Assembly (NCBI GenBank): GCA_910577835.1
Contig: CAJTOU010000068.1
Location: 1-14,549, forward strand
Source of the DNA: an uncultured Lachnospiraceae bacterium
GTDB taxonomy: Bacteria; Bacillota_A; Clostridia; Lachnospirales; Lachnospiraceae
Reading direction: 5' to 3'
Length of the DNA stretch: 14,549 bases
Shown: positions 1 to 7,474 of the stretch, piece by piece
Layout of the letters: every line of letters starts with the position of its first letter
Numbering within the stretch: the stretch's first letter is position 1
Notes under the pieces: generated by a model
The model's database searches: none
The model's input: only the letters and a program-made list of their open reading frames with translations
What the model was told of the DNA's origin: nothing
Program-made: the position numbers and the translations under genes

Positions 1-2
1 TT

Positions 3-146
3 ACTCCCAACGGAAAAGAACTGGCACAAAATGTCCTTGAAAGCGTTTCTTCCGCGGAAAACCTGTGCTTTAAAGGCTTTTCCGCGGAAGAAAAAGAAAC
101 CTGTCTTTCCTATTTGAACCGTATTTATAATAATTTAAAAGAATAA
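3..146 (+). CDS. MarR-family transcriptional regulator, C-terminal tail (5' part outside window)
   Basis: An open frame enters from the left edge and stops at TAA 144-146, giving 47 residues that begin TPNGKELAQ and end RIYNNLKE. The pattern of T-x-x-G-x-x-L followed by an amphipathic segment, an F-S-A-E-E turn and a final L-x-R-I-Y-x-N-L helix is typical of the wing end and C-terminal dimerisation helices of MarR regulators. The DNA-binding helices lie outside the window, so the family call rests on the tail alone. The gene converges on the hydrolase at 192-944, whose promoter carries a MarR-like palindrome (1076-1095). Control of that hydrolase by this regulator is inferred from position only. 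A perfect 16-bp inverted repeat lies inside the coding sequence. Confidence 0.7.
   Translation, partial: TPNGKELAQNVLESVSSAENLCFKGFSAEEKETCLSYLNRIYNNLKE
46..93. repeat. Perfect 16-bp inverted repeat inside the MarR tail
   Basis: The arms TTTCTTCCGCGGAAAA (46-61) and TTTTCCGCGGAAGAAA (78-93) are exact reverse complements with a 16-nt spacer. Each arm also contains the self-palindrome TTCCGCGGAA. The repeat encodes S-S-A-E and F-S-A-E-E in the regulator. No T-run follows on either strand, so it does not look like a simple intrinsic terminator. It would fold in RNA from either strand, including read-through from the converging hydrolase gene. Confidence 0.75.
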
Positions 147-191
147 TATATTTTTTGCTGGTAAGATATTTACAAAATATGATTTGAAATT

Positions 192-944
192 CTACTGTAC
201 GATATTTTTCTTTATAAATTCAGCCAGAAGCTTTGCAGCTTTTTTATTGCCTGCCTCAGTAAATCCATGACCTTCTCCCGGAAATACTTCTATCTCCATA
301 TTTTTGTATATCCTCCTTAATCTCTCACTGTATTCCACAGAAACCACAGGGTCTTTATCTCCATGCATGACAAAAACATTTTTATCAAATGTTCCGATAT
401 GAGCATACACATCAAAACCATGTATAGATTCAAAAAATACACGTCCCAGAGTCATTCCCCATAATTCCTGTGTATCTGGTATATCTTCTATTTTTGGAAA
501 GCGTTCATTCCAGTTTTCCGCAATACACAATGCAGGAAATAAAAGAATCAGACCTCTTACCTTTTCTTTTATCTCTTCCGCTGTCAGTGCAGACACCAGA
601 CCTCCCTGACTTCCACCGAACAGAAACAGATTTTTACTGTCAAGTTCTTCTCTTTTACATAAAGCATTTACCACTGCATGTAAATCTTCTTTTTCAGTAA
701 AAATAGTCATCTGTGTAGTTGGCAGGCTGCTCTTATCCTGTACAGAACCGCCGCAGAAATCATAACAGAAAGACGCAATCTTTTGCTGTGCCAAATAATC
801 TGTCATAATTTCAAAGTCATTTTTAGAACCATTATATCCATGACTGAAAATAACTAATGGATATTTTCCTTCTTTTTCTGGTAAAGTCAGTCTTCCAGAC
901 ACTTCTCTTTCATGATGTGGTATTGTCATTTCGATTTTTTTCAT
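192..944 (-). CDS. Alpha/beta hydrolase (serine esterase/peptidase-like, S9-type fold)
   Basis: This is a 250-residue cytoplasmic alpha/beta hydrolase. Visible elements are the oxyanion-side HG in V-I-F-S-H-G-Y (about 31-37), the nucleophile elbow G-G-S-Q-G with Ser112, the acid in M-H-G-D-K-D-P (Asp198) and the base in G-E-G-H-G-F (His226), in the usual triad order and spacing. The family hydrolyses ester or amide bonds of small substrates; the substrate is unknown. I chose ATG at 944 because AGGGA lies about 7 nt upstream and the conserved fold begins there. The frame stays open to a GTG at 1070, but that start has no Shine-Dalgarno sequence and the extra 42 residues look like leader. It is transcribed from the promoter at 1097-1125, with a palindromic operator just downstream, and converges on the MarR gene. 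Confidence 0.85.
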   Translation of the reverse strand: MKKIEMTIPHHEREVSGRLTLPEKEGKYPLVIFSHGYNGSKNDFEIMTDYLAQQKIASFCYDFCGGSVQDKSSLPTTQMTIFTEKEDLHAVVNALCKREELDSKNLFLFGGSQGGLVSALTAEEIKEKVRGLILLFPALCIAENWNERFPKIEDIPDTQELWGMTLGRVFFESIHGFDVYAHIGTFDKNVFVMHGDKDPVVSVEYSERLRRIYKNMEIEVFPGEGHGFTEAGNKKAAKLLAEFIKKNIVQ

Positions 945-1075
945 TCTTTTTCCCTGTATGATTTCAATATAATGATTAAAAACTGAAAACCATACTTTTC
1001 CTTTCATTAAAATTCTGATATTACGCATAATAAACGCCTGACCTGATTGTTTAACATATATCAAATTCACTTAAA

Positions 1076-1095
1076 TAAGTTAGATTTCTAACTTA
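1076..1095. promoter_or_regulatory. Candidate MarR operator at the hydrolase promoter
   Basis: TAAGTTAG (1076-1083), a 4-nt spacer, then CTAACTTA (1088-1095) form a perfect 8-4-8 palindrome. It starts 1 nt downstream of the -10 box on the minus strand and covers the predicted transcription start, where a bound repressor would block initiation. Length, symmetry and A+T-rich half-sites are typical of MarR operators. A MarR tail is encoded at the left edge of the window; that this protein is the one that binds is inference. Confidence 0.65.
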
Positions 1096-1096
1096 G

Positions 1097-1125
1097 ATTG
1101 TATACCAATTTTTATGTTATGTCAA
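1097..1125 (-). promoter_or_regulatory. Promoter of the alpha/beta hydrolase gene
   Basis: On the minus strand TTGACA (1120-1125) is followed after 17 nt by TACAAT (1097-1102). The -35 is perfect consensus and the -10 matches at five of six positions. The predicted start is near 1090, inside the palindrome, and leaves an untranslated leader of about 145 nt before ATG 944. Confidence 0.75.
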
Positions 1126-1198
1126 TAACTGTTCTGAATATAAATAAAAAGATAATTATTTCTCACATATCATATTATTTCCTTATAGAATATCTGCC

Positions 1199-2272
1199 TT
1201 ATCTGATAGGATGCATCAGAAATAACTTTTCCAATTTGTGTATTTCATCTGGAATCCGTATTTTTTTCGGACACATGGAAATACATGGCATTTCTGTGCA
1301 GCTTCTGCAATACTCTGCACTTTCTTCAATTCCCATTCCAAGTTTTCTAAGCGCCCAGTAATCCTTTCCAAGAAAATAATACTGATACTGCCGGAATATC
1401 GTATGAATTTCCGTTTCATATAAGCATCTGCATCTCTGACATCTATCGCATGGAATGGCATCGTATTTCTTTTCCAGAACACACATTACCTCTTCAAACG
1501 AAAGAACCTCCTTCTGTTTTTCCTCTGTGTCCCATTTCATCGCCTGTTCTGCCTGTTCCACTGTTCCAATCCCAATCAATGCACTTGAAACCGGATATGA
1601 CAACACTGCCTGAATCAATGTCTGAACCGGAAACACTGCCGGAAGAAGTCCTGCGGCATATACCTTATTTATCAACAATCCCTTTTTTTCAAACAACGGC
1701 TCCATTTTCATACGTTCTAACATCCCTCGTTCCAGAAGATTCCCGCTTCCCTGAAGTACATCTACACGCATATCTGCCGCGGCGCGAAGCAGCGTATCGT
1801 AATAGTGAGAAGCAATCCCTGTAAAATGTATTTTTCCCTCATTCTTTAATTCTGTCAATGCATCCAGTGCTCCGCCTTTTTGGAATACTTCTTGTTCATG
1901 CTCTGCATCCACCTGATGCACAAAATATATATCTGAAAAAGTCCCAAGATTTTCACATGAGGTCAATACCGCCTGATACATTTCATTCCCGTCATAAAAC
2001 CGCGCCTTATCCGAAATAATAATCCTGTCTCTACCTATATGCTCCGCAAATTTTCCAACCTTTAATTCCGCATCTCCATATTCTGGCACTATCGCTGTAT
2101 CATATAAATTACAGCCAAGAGAGTATGCATATTCCATAACCTGTATTGCTGTTTTTTCATCGAGATTATAATAGTCCGGCAGCACCGGAACACTCCCCTG
2201 TAAAACAGGAATAGTTCCAAAGCTTACCTCTGATACCATAAGTCCTGTGTTTCCTAACCTTCGATAATGCAT
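1199..2272 (-). CDS. Aldo/keto reductase with C-terminal Fe-S (ferredoxin-like) domain
   Basis: This 357-residue protein starts with the family signature R-R-L-G-x-T-G-L-x-V-S-x-V-S-F-G. The catalytic tetrad is intact: Asp58 (Y-D-T-A), Tyr65 (E-Y-G-D-A-E), Lys89 (S-D-K-A) and His119 (F-V-H-Q-V-D). Residues 1 to about 250 form the TIM barrel. The C-terminal 90 residues carry Cys275, 278, 281 and 283, then Cys322, 325, 330 and 334 (C-x-x-C-x4-C-x3-C-P), so one or two 4Fe-4S clusters are expected. This matches the COG1453 type, thought to couple NAD(P)H-dependent carbonyl chemistry to electron transfer; the substrate is unknown. The ATG lies 5 nt after the stop of the leucine-rich repeat gene, and its AAGGAA ribosome binding site lies in the end of that gene, so translation is probably coupled. 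No convincing terminator follows. Confidence 0.9.
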   Translation of the reverse strand: MHYRRLGNTGLMVSEVSFGTIPVLQGSVPVLPDYYNLDEKTAIQVMEYAYSLGCNLYDTAIVPEYGDAELKVGKFAEHIGRDRIIISDKARFYDGNEMYQAVLTSCENLGTFSDIYFVHQVDAEHEQEVFQKGGALDALTELKNEGKIHFTGIASHYYDTLLRAAADMRVDVLQGSGNLLERGMLERMKMEPLFEKKGLLINKVYAAGLLPAVFPVQTLIQAVLSYPVSSALIGIGTVEQAEQAMKWDTEEKQKEVLSFEEVMCVLEKKYDAIPCDRCQRCRCLYETEIHTIFRQYQYYFLGKDYWALRKLGMGIEESAEYCRSCTEMPCISMCPKKIRIPDEIHKLEKLFLMHPIR

Positions 2273-2277
2273 CTCTT

Positions 2278-5200
2278 TTATTCCTTCCCTTTGTAAAACG
2301 CTCTTTCCTCCACCACTACACTTTCCGGCAGCAGTATGTCTTCAAGCTGTATGCAAAACGCAAATGCCTCTTTCCCGATTTTCCTTAATGTAGATGGAAG
2401 CTGTATACTCTTTAAGCTATGGCAGCGGTAAAACGCTCTTTCTGGTATTTCTTCCACTCCCTCCGGTATCAATATTTCCTCTAAAGAAGTACAATTTTCA
2501 AAAGCTCCGGTCTCCATCTGCTGAAATTTTTCCGACAACATGACACGCTGCAGCCTGCCACACCCAAAAAACGCTCTCTTTCCTATATACTCCACATTTT
2601 GGGCCTGCCGTACCTCACTTAGCCACTTGCAGCCGGCAAACGCGCTTTTTTCAATTCTTTTTACAGTTTCTGAAAAGATAATCTCTGTCAGAAGATTTCC
2701 GTCCTGAAAAGCTTTCTCACCAACAGCCGTAATACCACATGGCAGCAAAAGCCTTGAAATATTTCCGGTACACTCACAAAGCACATTGTTATCATTTGTT
2801 TTAAAGCAATTCAAGCTGTCCATTACCGCCTGCTTCGCTATTGCCGGCAGCTCCTTTTCACGGTCTTTTATTCCAGAAAAAGCAATATGAGAACCATCGG
2901 ACAAAATTATTTCTTTTAAAAAAATACAATTGCGAAACGCATACTGCTCTATTTTTGTTTCAGCCAGAAAACGTATACTTTTTATCTTCATGCCGTTTGC
3001 AAACGCCCATCCGCATATCATGTGAATCTCAGCCGGAATCACCACATCTCCTTCACAGCCTGAGCCATCCAGAAGCATATGATTTACAATTACAAAAGGG
3101 GACCTTTGCTGCTGGTGTGATATCCACGCTGTTCCATGAAATGCTCTGGCGCCTATATACTCCACACTTTCCGGAATATCTATCTCCATAAGCATGCAGA
3201 TATCCCGAAAGACCTCCATCTCTATCCTTCGGATTCCCTGTGGTATTTTCACTATCCGTCCAGTCCCCTGATAAGAACAGAGTCTGTCCTCCTCTATCTC
3301 AAAGCAGCTTAAAGCACTGCAAAAAAGAAACCTGACTGTTTCTGGAAAATGTTCGGAAAAAATATCCTGATAATAAAAAAATTCCCACAGCATTGCCTGA
3401 TACTTCACCCATCTAAGCATTGTACACCCAAAAAAAGCATATTCCCCAAAAAAGGCACTGTCTGTCCCGTCTGATATCCATATTTCCGTTAAGTGTCCGC
3501 ATTCCAGAAAAGCATAATTCTCCACATGAATGCTGTTCTGAAAAAATACCCGATATAAACTGTCACAGCCCTCAAAGGCATACTCTTTTATTATTTGAAG
3601 CCTCTCAAAATCCATATCCCGAAGACTTCTACAATTACAAAAACTTTTCCTTCCTGCTTCCTCTGCACTTTTGCAGGCACAACCCTTAAGAGATATACAA
3701 CCCTCAAAAATCGAATCTGACAGCTTTTTTATCTTTGGAAACTCTGCATGCAAAAGCGCTGTGCAAAATGCAAAAGCTCCTCTTCCTATCTGCAAGGCAT
3801 CTGTGTATATGCTTTTTAAACAAACACACTTTTCAAAAGCTCTCGCTTCTATTTCTCTCAGACTTTTTGGAAAGTTTACCTGACAAAGCATACTGCAGCC
3901 AAAGAACGCTCCCTCTCCGATTCGCAGAAGCCCTTCCGGAAATACTATCTCTGTAATGCTCCTGTTTCCTGCAAAGGCATACGGCGCAATTCCCGTTACA
4001 GATTCAGGAATACAAACCCGCCCTTCGCACTGACTGGCAGATACCACAAGACTCCCTACAATACAAATCCCGTCTTTTCTGACTCCCAAAAATTTCGTTT
4101 TCTCAAAAGCCCGTTCTCCTGCCCAAAGTTCAGAACTTACCTCACATATCTCCAACATGGAACAGCCTGCCAGTGCCTCCTTCTCAATACTTTGTGCATG
4201 GCAAAGACAAAGTTTTTTTAAATTTTTGCATTTATAAAAGGCTCTTTCACCAATAGAATTCCACATTGGAACACTCTGCACCGAAGAATTACCTGTTGAA
4301 AAATTTTCCGCCAGAAAATTTTCCGCTGATGTTTTCTCTCCCAAGATTTTTTCTGCTTTGTCTGACAATATAATTTCTCTTAAACTGCTGCATCCAGAAA
4401 ATACTTCTGCTTCAAGATTTTGTATAGCAGAAGGCAAAAAAACTTTCTGAAGATTTTTACAGCCCTTAAATGCAGCCTTTCCAATCCAGCAGACACTTTC
4501 CGGCACATAAATTTCTGTCACTTCGTTATTTCCATAAAAAGCTGCGCCTGCCACGATTTTCACACTCTCTGAAATACATATGCTTCCCTTTAAATCTCTG
4601 CCGTCCCAAAAAATCTCCTTTTGAAACTGCTCTGTCTTTTGAGCTTCTATTTCTATTTTTGTTTCTGTGTTTCTTTCTTCTGTTTTTCTTAATTTTTCCT
4701 GATTTTCCCTCCACGCTTCAAGATATGGTGTATTCTCTAGTGTATGTTTTCCAACAGATATAATACTCTCTGGCAAAATCACCTGCCGTAATGCTGTACA
4801 GCCATAAGCAAGCTTATCTGAAATATGACACACTCCTTCTTCCAGTATCAGTGTTTTCATTTTTATACATTCATTAAACACCCCTGTGCCAAAAGCGCCT
4901 CCACTGCCGGATATCCTTACTTTTCGAATCCCGCTTTTCGCAAATGCGAGACTTCCCACCTGTTCTGCTTCTTTCAGAAGATGCAGTTCCTTAAGCCCGC
5001 TGCACCCATAAAACGCCATTTCTCCAATAGCCGAAAGACTTTTGGGAAACTGCATATTTTTAAGCGCAGTACAGCCATAAAATGCACTCTCTTTGATTTC
5101 CAGCAGTCCTTCCGAAAAATTCACCTCTCTAAGCGTTTTGCAATGCCGAAAACTTCTTTCTTCAATTTGTTTTATTTTAGAAGAAAGGGATACACGAATC

Positions 5201-6405
5201 AGCTTCACACAATTTTCAAACGCACCTGCTTCAATTTTTTCAAGTCTTTCTGGAAATAAAATCGTCTGCAAAAGCACACAATCCCGAAAAGCCTCTTTTC
5301 CGATTTCCTTCAGGCTTTCCGGCAAAATCATCCGGTCAACCGCCTCGTTTCCGGCAAAAGCACTTCCTGCGATTCTGGTAATTCCCTCCGGTATCACCAC
5401 ACGTGATTCCGCTCCAAAATATTTTAACAGAATTGTTCCGCTGATTTTGAAATTTCCCAATACCTGCCTTTGTATTGTCCTTACAATATCAGGAACATCT
5501 TCATCTTCCAAACCTGTAATTCCCGAAAATACATATTCCCGACTATCATATGTTCTGACAGTTTTAAGCGAAGTACAATTTTTAAAGGCCGCCTCCAGAA
5601 TTTGAATATCATTTCCCTGAAAAGTTACCCTTTCCAAACTGATACAATTTCGAAATGCTCTGTTCTCTATTACTTTTAAAGATTTTGGAAAACATACCGA
5701 CTGAATTCCCTTTTTATCAAAAAAGCAGCTTTTCGCCACACTTTCTATTCCTTCAGGAATTTCCACATGCTTCAGATTTACAAGAAACCGGATAAGATTT
5801 CTTCCATCCAGCTCCATCATTTTTAAAATATCTGTGGCTATCCGGTAAACAAGAGGTGGAACCTCCGGTTTTTCCACAATTACCTCCACTGCATTTAAGA
5901 TTTGCCAGCGCGCACCTTTAGCAAACGAAATTTCGCGAATTCTCCCACAACCGGTAAATACATCACAGATACAGTTCATATCCAAATCCGGAGATATTTC
6001 AATCCTCTCAAGCAGTACATCATTTAAAAAGGTCTGCTTTCCAAGAGTTCTCACTCCGGGTATCCGCGCTTCTGTCAAATTGTCACAGTAAAGAAATACA
6101 CAGTCTCCAAGACTTTTTACTGAATCCGGAAGTATTATTCTTTTTATTGCATGGCAGCGGTGAAACGCATAGCTTCCAATTCTTTCCACTCCCTGCGGAA
6201 TCTCTATCTGCTCAAGTTTTCGACAGCCCTTAAAAGCGTTTTCCATAATAAAACGAAGTCCGTCGGGCAGTATTACTTTTTTCAAGGACACACATGCCTT
6301 AAATGCTCCTTCTCCAATTGTATGAATTCCGTCGGGAACTGTAAGTACCTCTTCTCTTCCGGTGTAGGCCTGCAATACTCCATCTTTTATATGATAATCT
6401 TTCAT
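2278..6405 (-). CDS. BspA-like leucine-rich repeat (LRR_5) protein, large and apparently cytoplasmic
   Basis: The 1375-residue protein is built almost wholly of roughly 23-residue BspA/LRR_5 repeats of the form I-x-x-I-G-x-x-A-F-x-G-C-x-x-L-x-x-I-x-L-P-x-S-V. There is no signal peptide, transmembrane segment, LPxTG motif or cell-wall-binding repeat, whereas BspA-type proteins are usually surface exposed. The repeats fall into blocks, each opening with a hairpin-like element (a DGxL or GxL turn, a short polar loop, then V-x-I-P-x-G-I-x-x-I-x-x-x-A-F) near residues 4, 319, 599, 779, 1034, 1104 and 1200. A charged, repeat-free linker rich in Glu and Lys covers about 564-597. I chose ATG 6405 over an ATG eight codons upstream because GGAAAGGAAC sits directly before it. 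Dus is 122 nt upstream and the reductase 5 nt downstream. The binding partner is unknown; a protein-interaction scaffold is the likely role. Confidence 0.88.
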   Translation of the reverse strand: MKDYHIKDGVLQAYTGREEVLTVPDGIHTIGEGAFKACVSLKKVILPDGLRFIMENAFKGCRKLEQIEIPQGVERIGSYAFHRCHAIKRIILPDSVKSLGDCVFLYCDNLTEARIPGVRTLGKQTFLNDVLLERIEISPDLDMNCICDVFTGCGRIREISFAKGARWQILNAVEVIVEKPEVPPLVYRIATDILKMMELDGRNLIRFLVNLKHVEIPEGIESVAKSCFFDKKGIQSVCFPKSLKVIENRAFRNCISLERVTFQGNDIQILEAAFKNCTSLKTVRTYDSREYVFSGITGLEDEDVPDIVRTIQRQVLGNFKISGTILLKYFGAESRVVIPEGITRIAGSAFAGNEAVDRMILPESLKEIGKEAFRDCVLLQTILFPERLEKIEAGAFENCVKLIRVSLSSKIKQIEERSFRHCKTLREVNFSEGLLEIKESAFYGCTALKNMQFPKSLSAIGEMAFYGCSGLKELHLLKEAEQVGSLAFAKSGIRKVRISGSGGAFGTGVFNECIKMKTLILEEGVCHISDKLAYGCTALRQVILPESIISVGKHTLENTPYLEAWRENQEKLRKTEERNTETKIEIEAQKTEQFQKEIFWDGRDLKGSICISESVKIVAGAAFYGNNEVTEIYVPESVCWIGKAAFKGCKNLQKVFLPSAIQNLEAEVFSGCSSLREIILSDKAEKILGEKTSAENFLAENFSTGNSSVQSVPMWNSIGERAFYKCKNLKKLCLCHAQSIEKEALAGCSMLEICEVSSELWAGERAFEKTKFLGVRKDGICIVGSLVVSASQCEGRVCIPESVTGIAPYAFAGNRSITEIVFPEGLLRIGEGAFFGCSMLCQVNFPKSLREIEARAFEKCVCLKSIYTDALQIGRGAFAFCTALLHAEFPKIKKLSDSIFEGCISLKGCACKSAEEAGRKSFCNCRSLRDMDFERLQIIKEYAFEGCDSLYRVFFQNSIHVENYAFLECGHLTEIWISDGTDSAFFGEYAFFGCTMLRWVKYQAMLWEFFYYQDIFSEHFPETVRFLFCSALSCFEIEEDRLCSYQGTGRIVKIPQGIRRIEMEVFRDICMLMEIDIPESVEYIGARAFHGTAWISHQQQRSPFVIVNHMLLDGSGCEGDVVIPAEIHMICGWAFANGMKIKSIRFLAETKIEQYAFRNCIFLKEIILSDGSHIAFSGIKDREKELPAIAKQAVMDSLNCFKTNDNNVLCECTGNISRLLLPCGITAVGEKAFQDGNLLTEIIFSETVKRIEKSAFAGCKWLSEVRQAQNVEYIGKRAFFGCGRLQRVMLSEKFQQMETGAFENCTSLEEILIPEGVEEIPERAFYRCHSLKSIQLPSTLRKIGKEAFAFCIQLEDILLPESVVVEERAFYKGKE
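4300..4326. repeat. Short tandem duplication (15-bp unit) in the LRR gene
   Basis: AAAATTTTCCGC occurs at 4300-4311 and again at 4315-4326, a 15-bp period that keeps the frame. It encodes A-E-N-F-L-A-E-N-F-S, about residues 694-703, in a Ser/Asn-rich insertion that interrupts the regular repeat pattern. It looks like a replication-slippage duplication of five codons. Confidence 0.7.
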
Positions 6406-6527
6406 TTTTGTTCCTTTCCTGCCTCTCAAAACCTCTTTTGCCTTATCTGAAAAGAATATATTAATTGGTTAAATCAGTTTGCAGCCCGAAATTTTTTCAA
6501 ATTTAGAATATTTGCATAAATAATTTT

Positions 6528-7472
6528 TTACGAAATAAAAATCAGTTCTAATACCTGATGAAGTTCCTCAAGGCTTCCACTTTTATACATTTGTTCCTTA
6601 TATTTTTTTGTTCCCCTTCGCTTCTTCATCATATATGAAGCAATCTTTTTTATATAAGACAATGTAAAAGTTTCATCATAGTGCTGTGCTGTAAGCTCTA
6701 TCTGCTCTGATAAAATCTGAAACGCTGTTTTTTTACATGGTTTTCCAGTCAGCTCACTAAATACAAACGGATTTTCCAGTCCATACCGCGCCAGCATGAT
6801 TCCGTCTGCCCCTGTGTATTCCATTACCCGTTTTGCCATTTCCACAGAATATATTCCGCCATTTGCAATTACTGGTATAGATACTGCCGCCTTGGCTTTC
6901 TCAATTTCATCTAAATATGGCTCTCCATCATACATCATACTTCTGCTTCTGCCATGAATGGTAATCATATCTGCTCCTGCTTCTTCACATACACGGGCAA
7001 ATTCCGCAGCAAACATATTGTCCTCTGAAATTCCGGTACGACATTTTACCGTTATAGTCTTTCCACTCTTCTTACAGCCCTGTATAATTGCCGCAGTTCT
7101 CTTCCAGTCCAGCATAAGCGCGCTGCCCTCTCCACTTTTAAACACATTTGGCACAGGACATCCCATATTAATATCAATAATATCAAACTCTTTTAAAAGC
7201 TCACTTTTCGCCATCTGCTCCATAACTGCCGGATTGCCTCCAAGAAGCTGAACTGCCTTTATGCTTTCTTTCTCTGTTGTAAACAAAAGTGTTTTTGTAG
7301 CTCTGTCCTTATATTTCAAGGCATTTGCACTGACCATTTCTGTAAAACACAGTCCAGCCCCAAGTTCATATGCCAGCATTCGAAAAGGATAGCAGGTATA
7401 TCCTGCAAGAGGTGCCATCAGCACATTAGAAGAAAGAAGCAGATTTCCGAGACGAATTTTTTTTATTTCCAT
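6528..7472 (-). CDS. dus: tRNA-dihydrouridine synthase
   Basis: This is a 314-residue FMN enzyme that reduces uridine to 5,6-dihydrouridine in tRNA. It shows M-A-P-L-A-G-Y-T (19-26), the FMN-site E-M-V-S-A, Q-L-L-G-G-N-P (75-81), the catalytic-loop N-M-G-C-P (102-106, Cys105 the expected proton donor), V-K-C-R-T-G (142-147), H-G-R (173-175), A-N-G-G-I (203-207) and the phosphate-binding G-A-D-G-I-M-L-A-R. The C-terminal 80 or so residues form the helical tRNA-binding domain. Length and motifs match the COG0042 family; whether it is the DusB ortholog or a second paralog cannot be decided here. Its ATG follows the stop of the DUF4303 gene after 2 nt, so the two are co-translated. No terminator hairpin separates it from the LRR gene. 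Confidence 0.92.
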   Translation of the reverse strand: MEIKKIRLGNLLLSSNVLMAPLAGYTCYPFRMLAYELGAGLCFTEMVSANALKYKDRATKTLLFTTEKESIKAVQLLGGNPAVMEQMAKSELLKEFDIIDINMGCPVPNVFKSGEGSALMLDWKRTAAIIQGCKKSGKTITVKCRTGISEDNMFAAEFARVCEEAGADMITIHGRSRSMMYDGEPYLDEIEKAKAAVSIPVIANGGIYSVEMAKRVMEYTGADGIMLARYGLENPFVFSELTGKPCKKTAFQILSEQIELTAQHYDETFTLSYIKKIASYMMKKRRGTKKYKEQMYKSGSLEELHQVLELIFIS

Positions 7473-7474
7473 AA

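Noticed and set aside
166..180. ATATTT-ACA-AAATAT hairpin between the converging MarR and hydrolase genes as a bidirectional terminator
   Set aside because: The stem is only six A-T pairs in A+T-rich DNA and lacks a G+C core.
5093..5605. 170-codon open frame on the plus strand, with several others opposite the LRR gene (2841-3191, 4825-5259)
   Set aside because: They lie wholly antisense to the strongly supported LRR repeats, have no family pattern or ribosome binding site, and are expected from the repeat's codon bias.
6406..6527. Possible separate promoter for the LRR gene (TTAACC and CAGATA, or CTGCAA and ATATAT)
   Set aside because: Each candidate has poor box matches; none is clearly better than chance in this A+T-rich gap.
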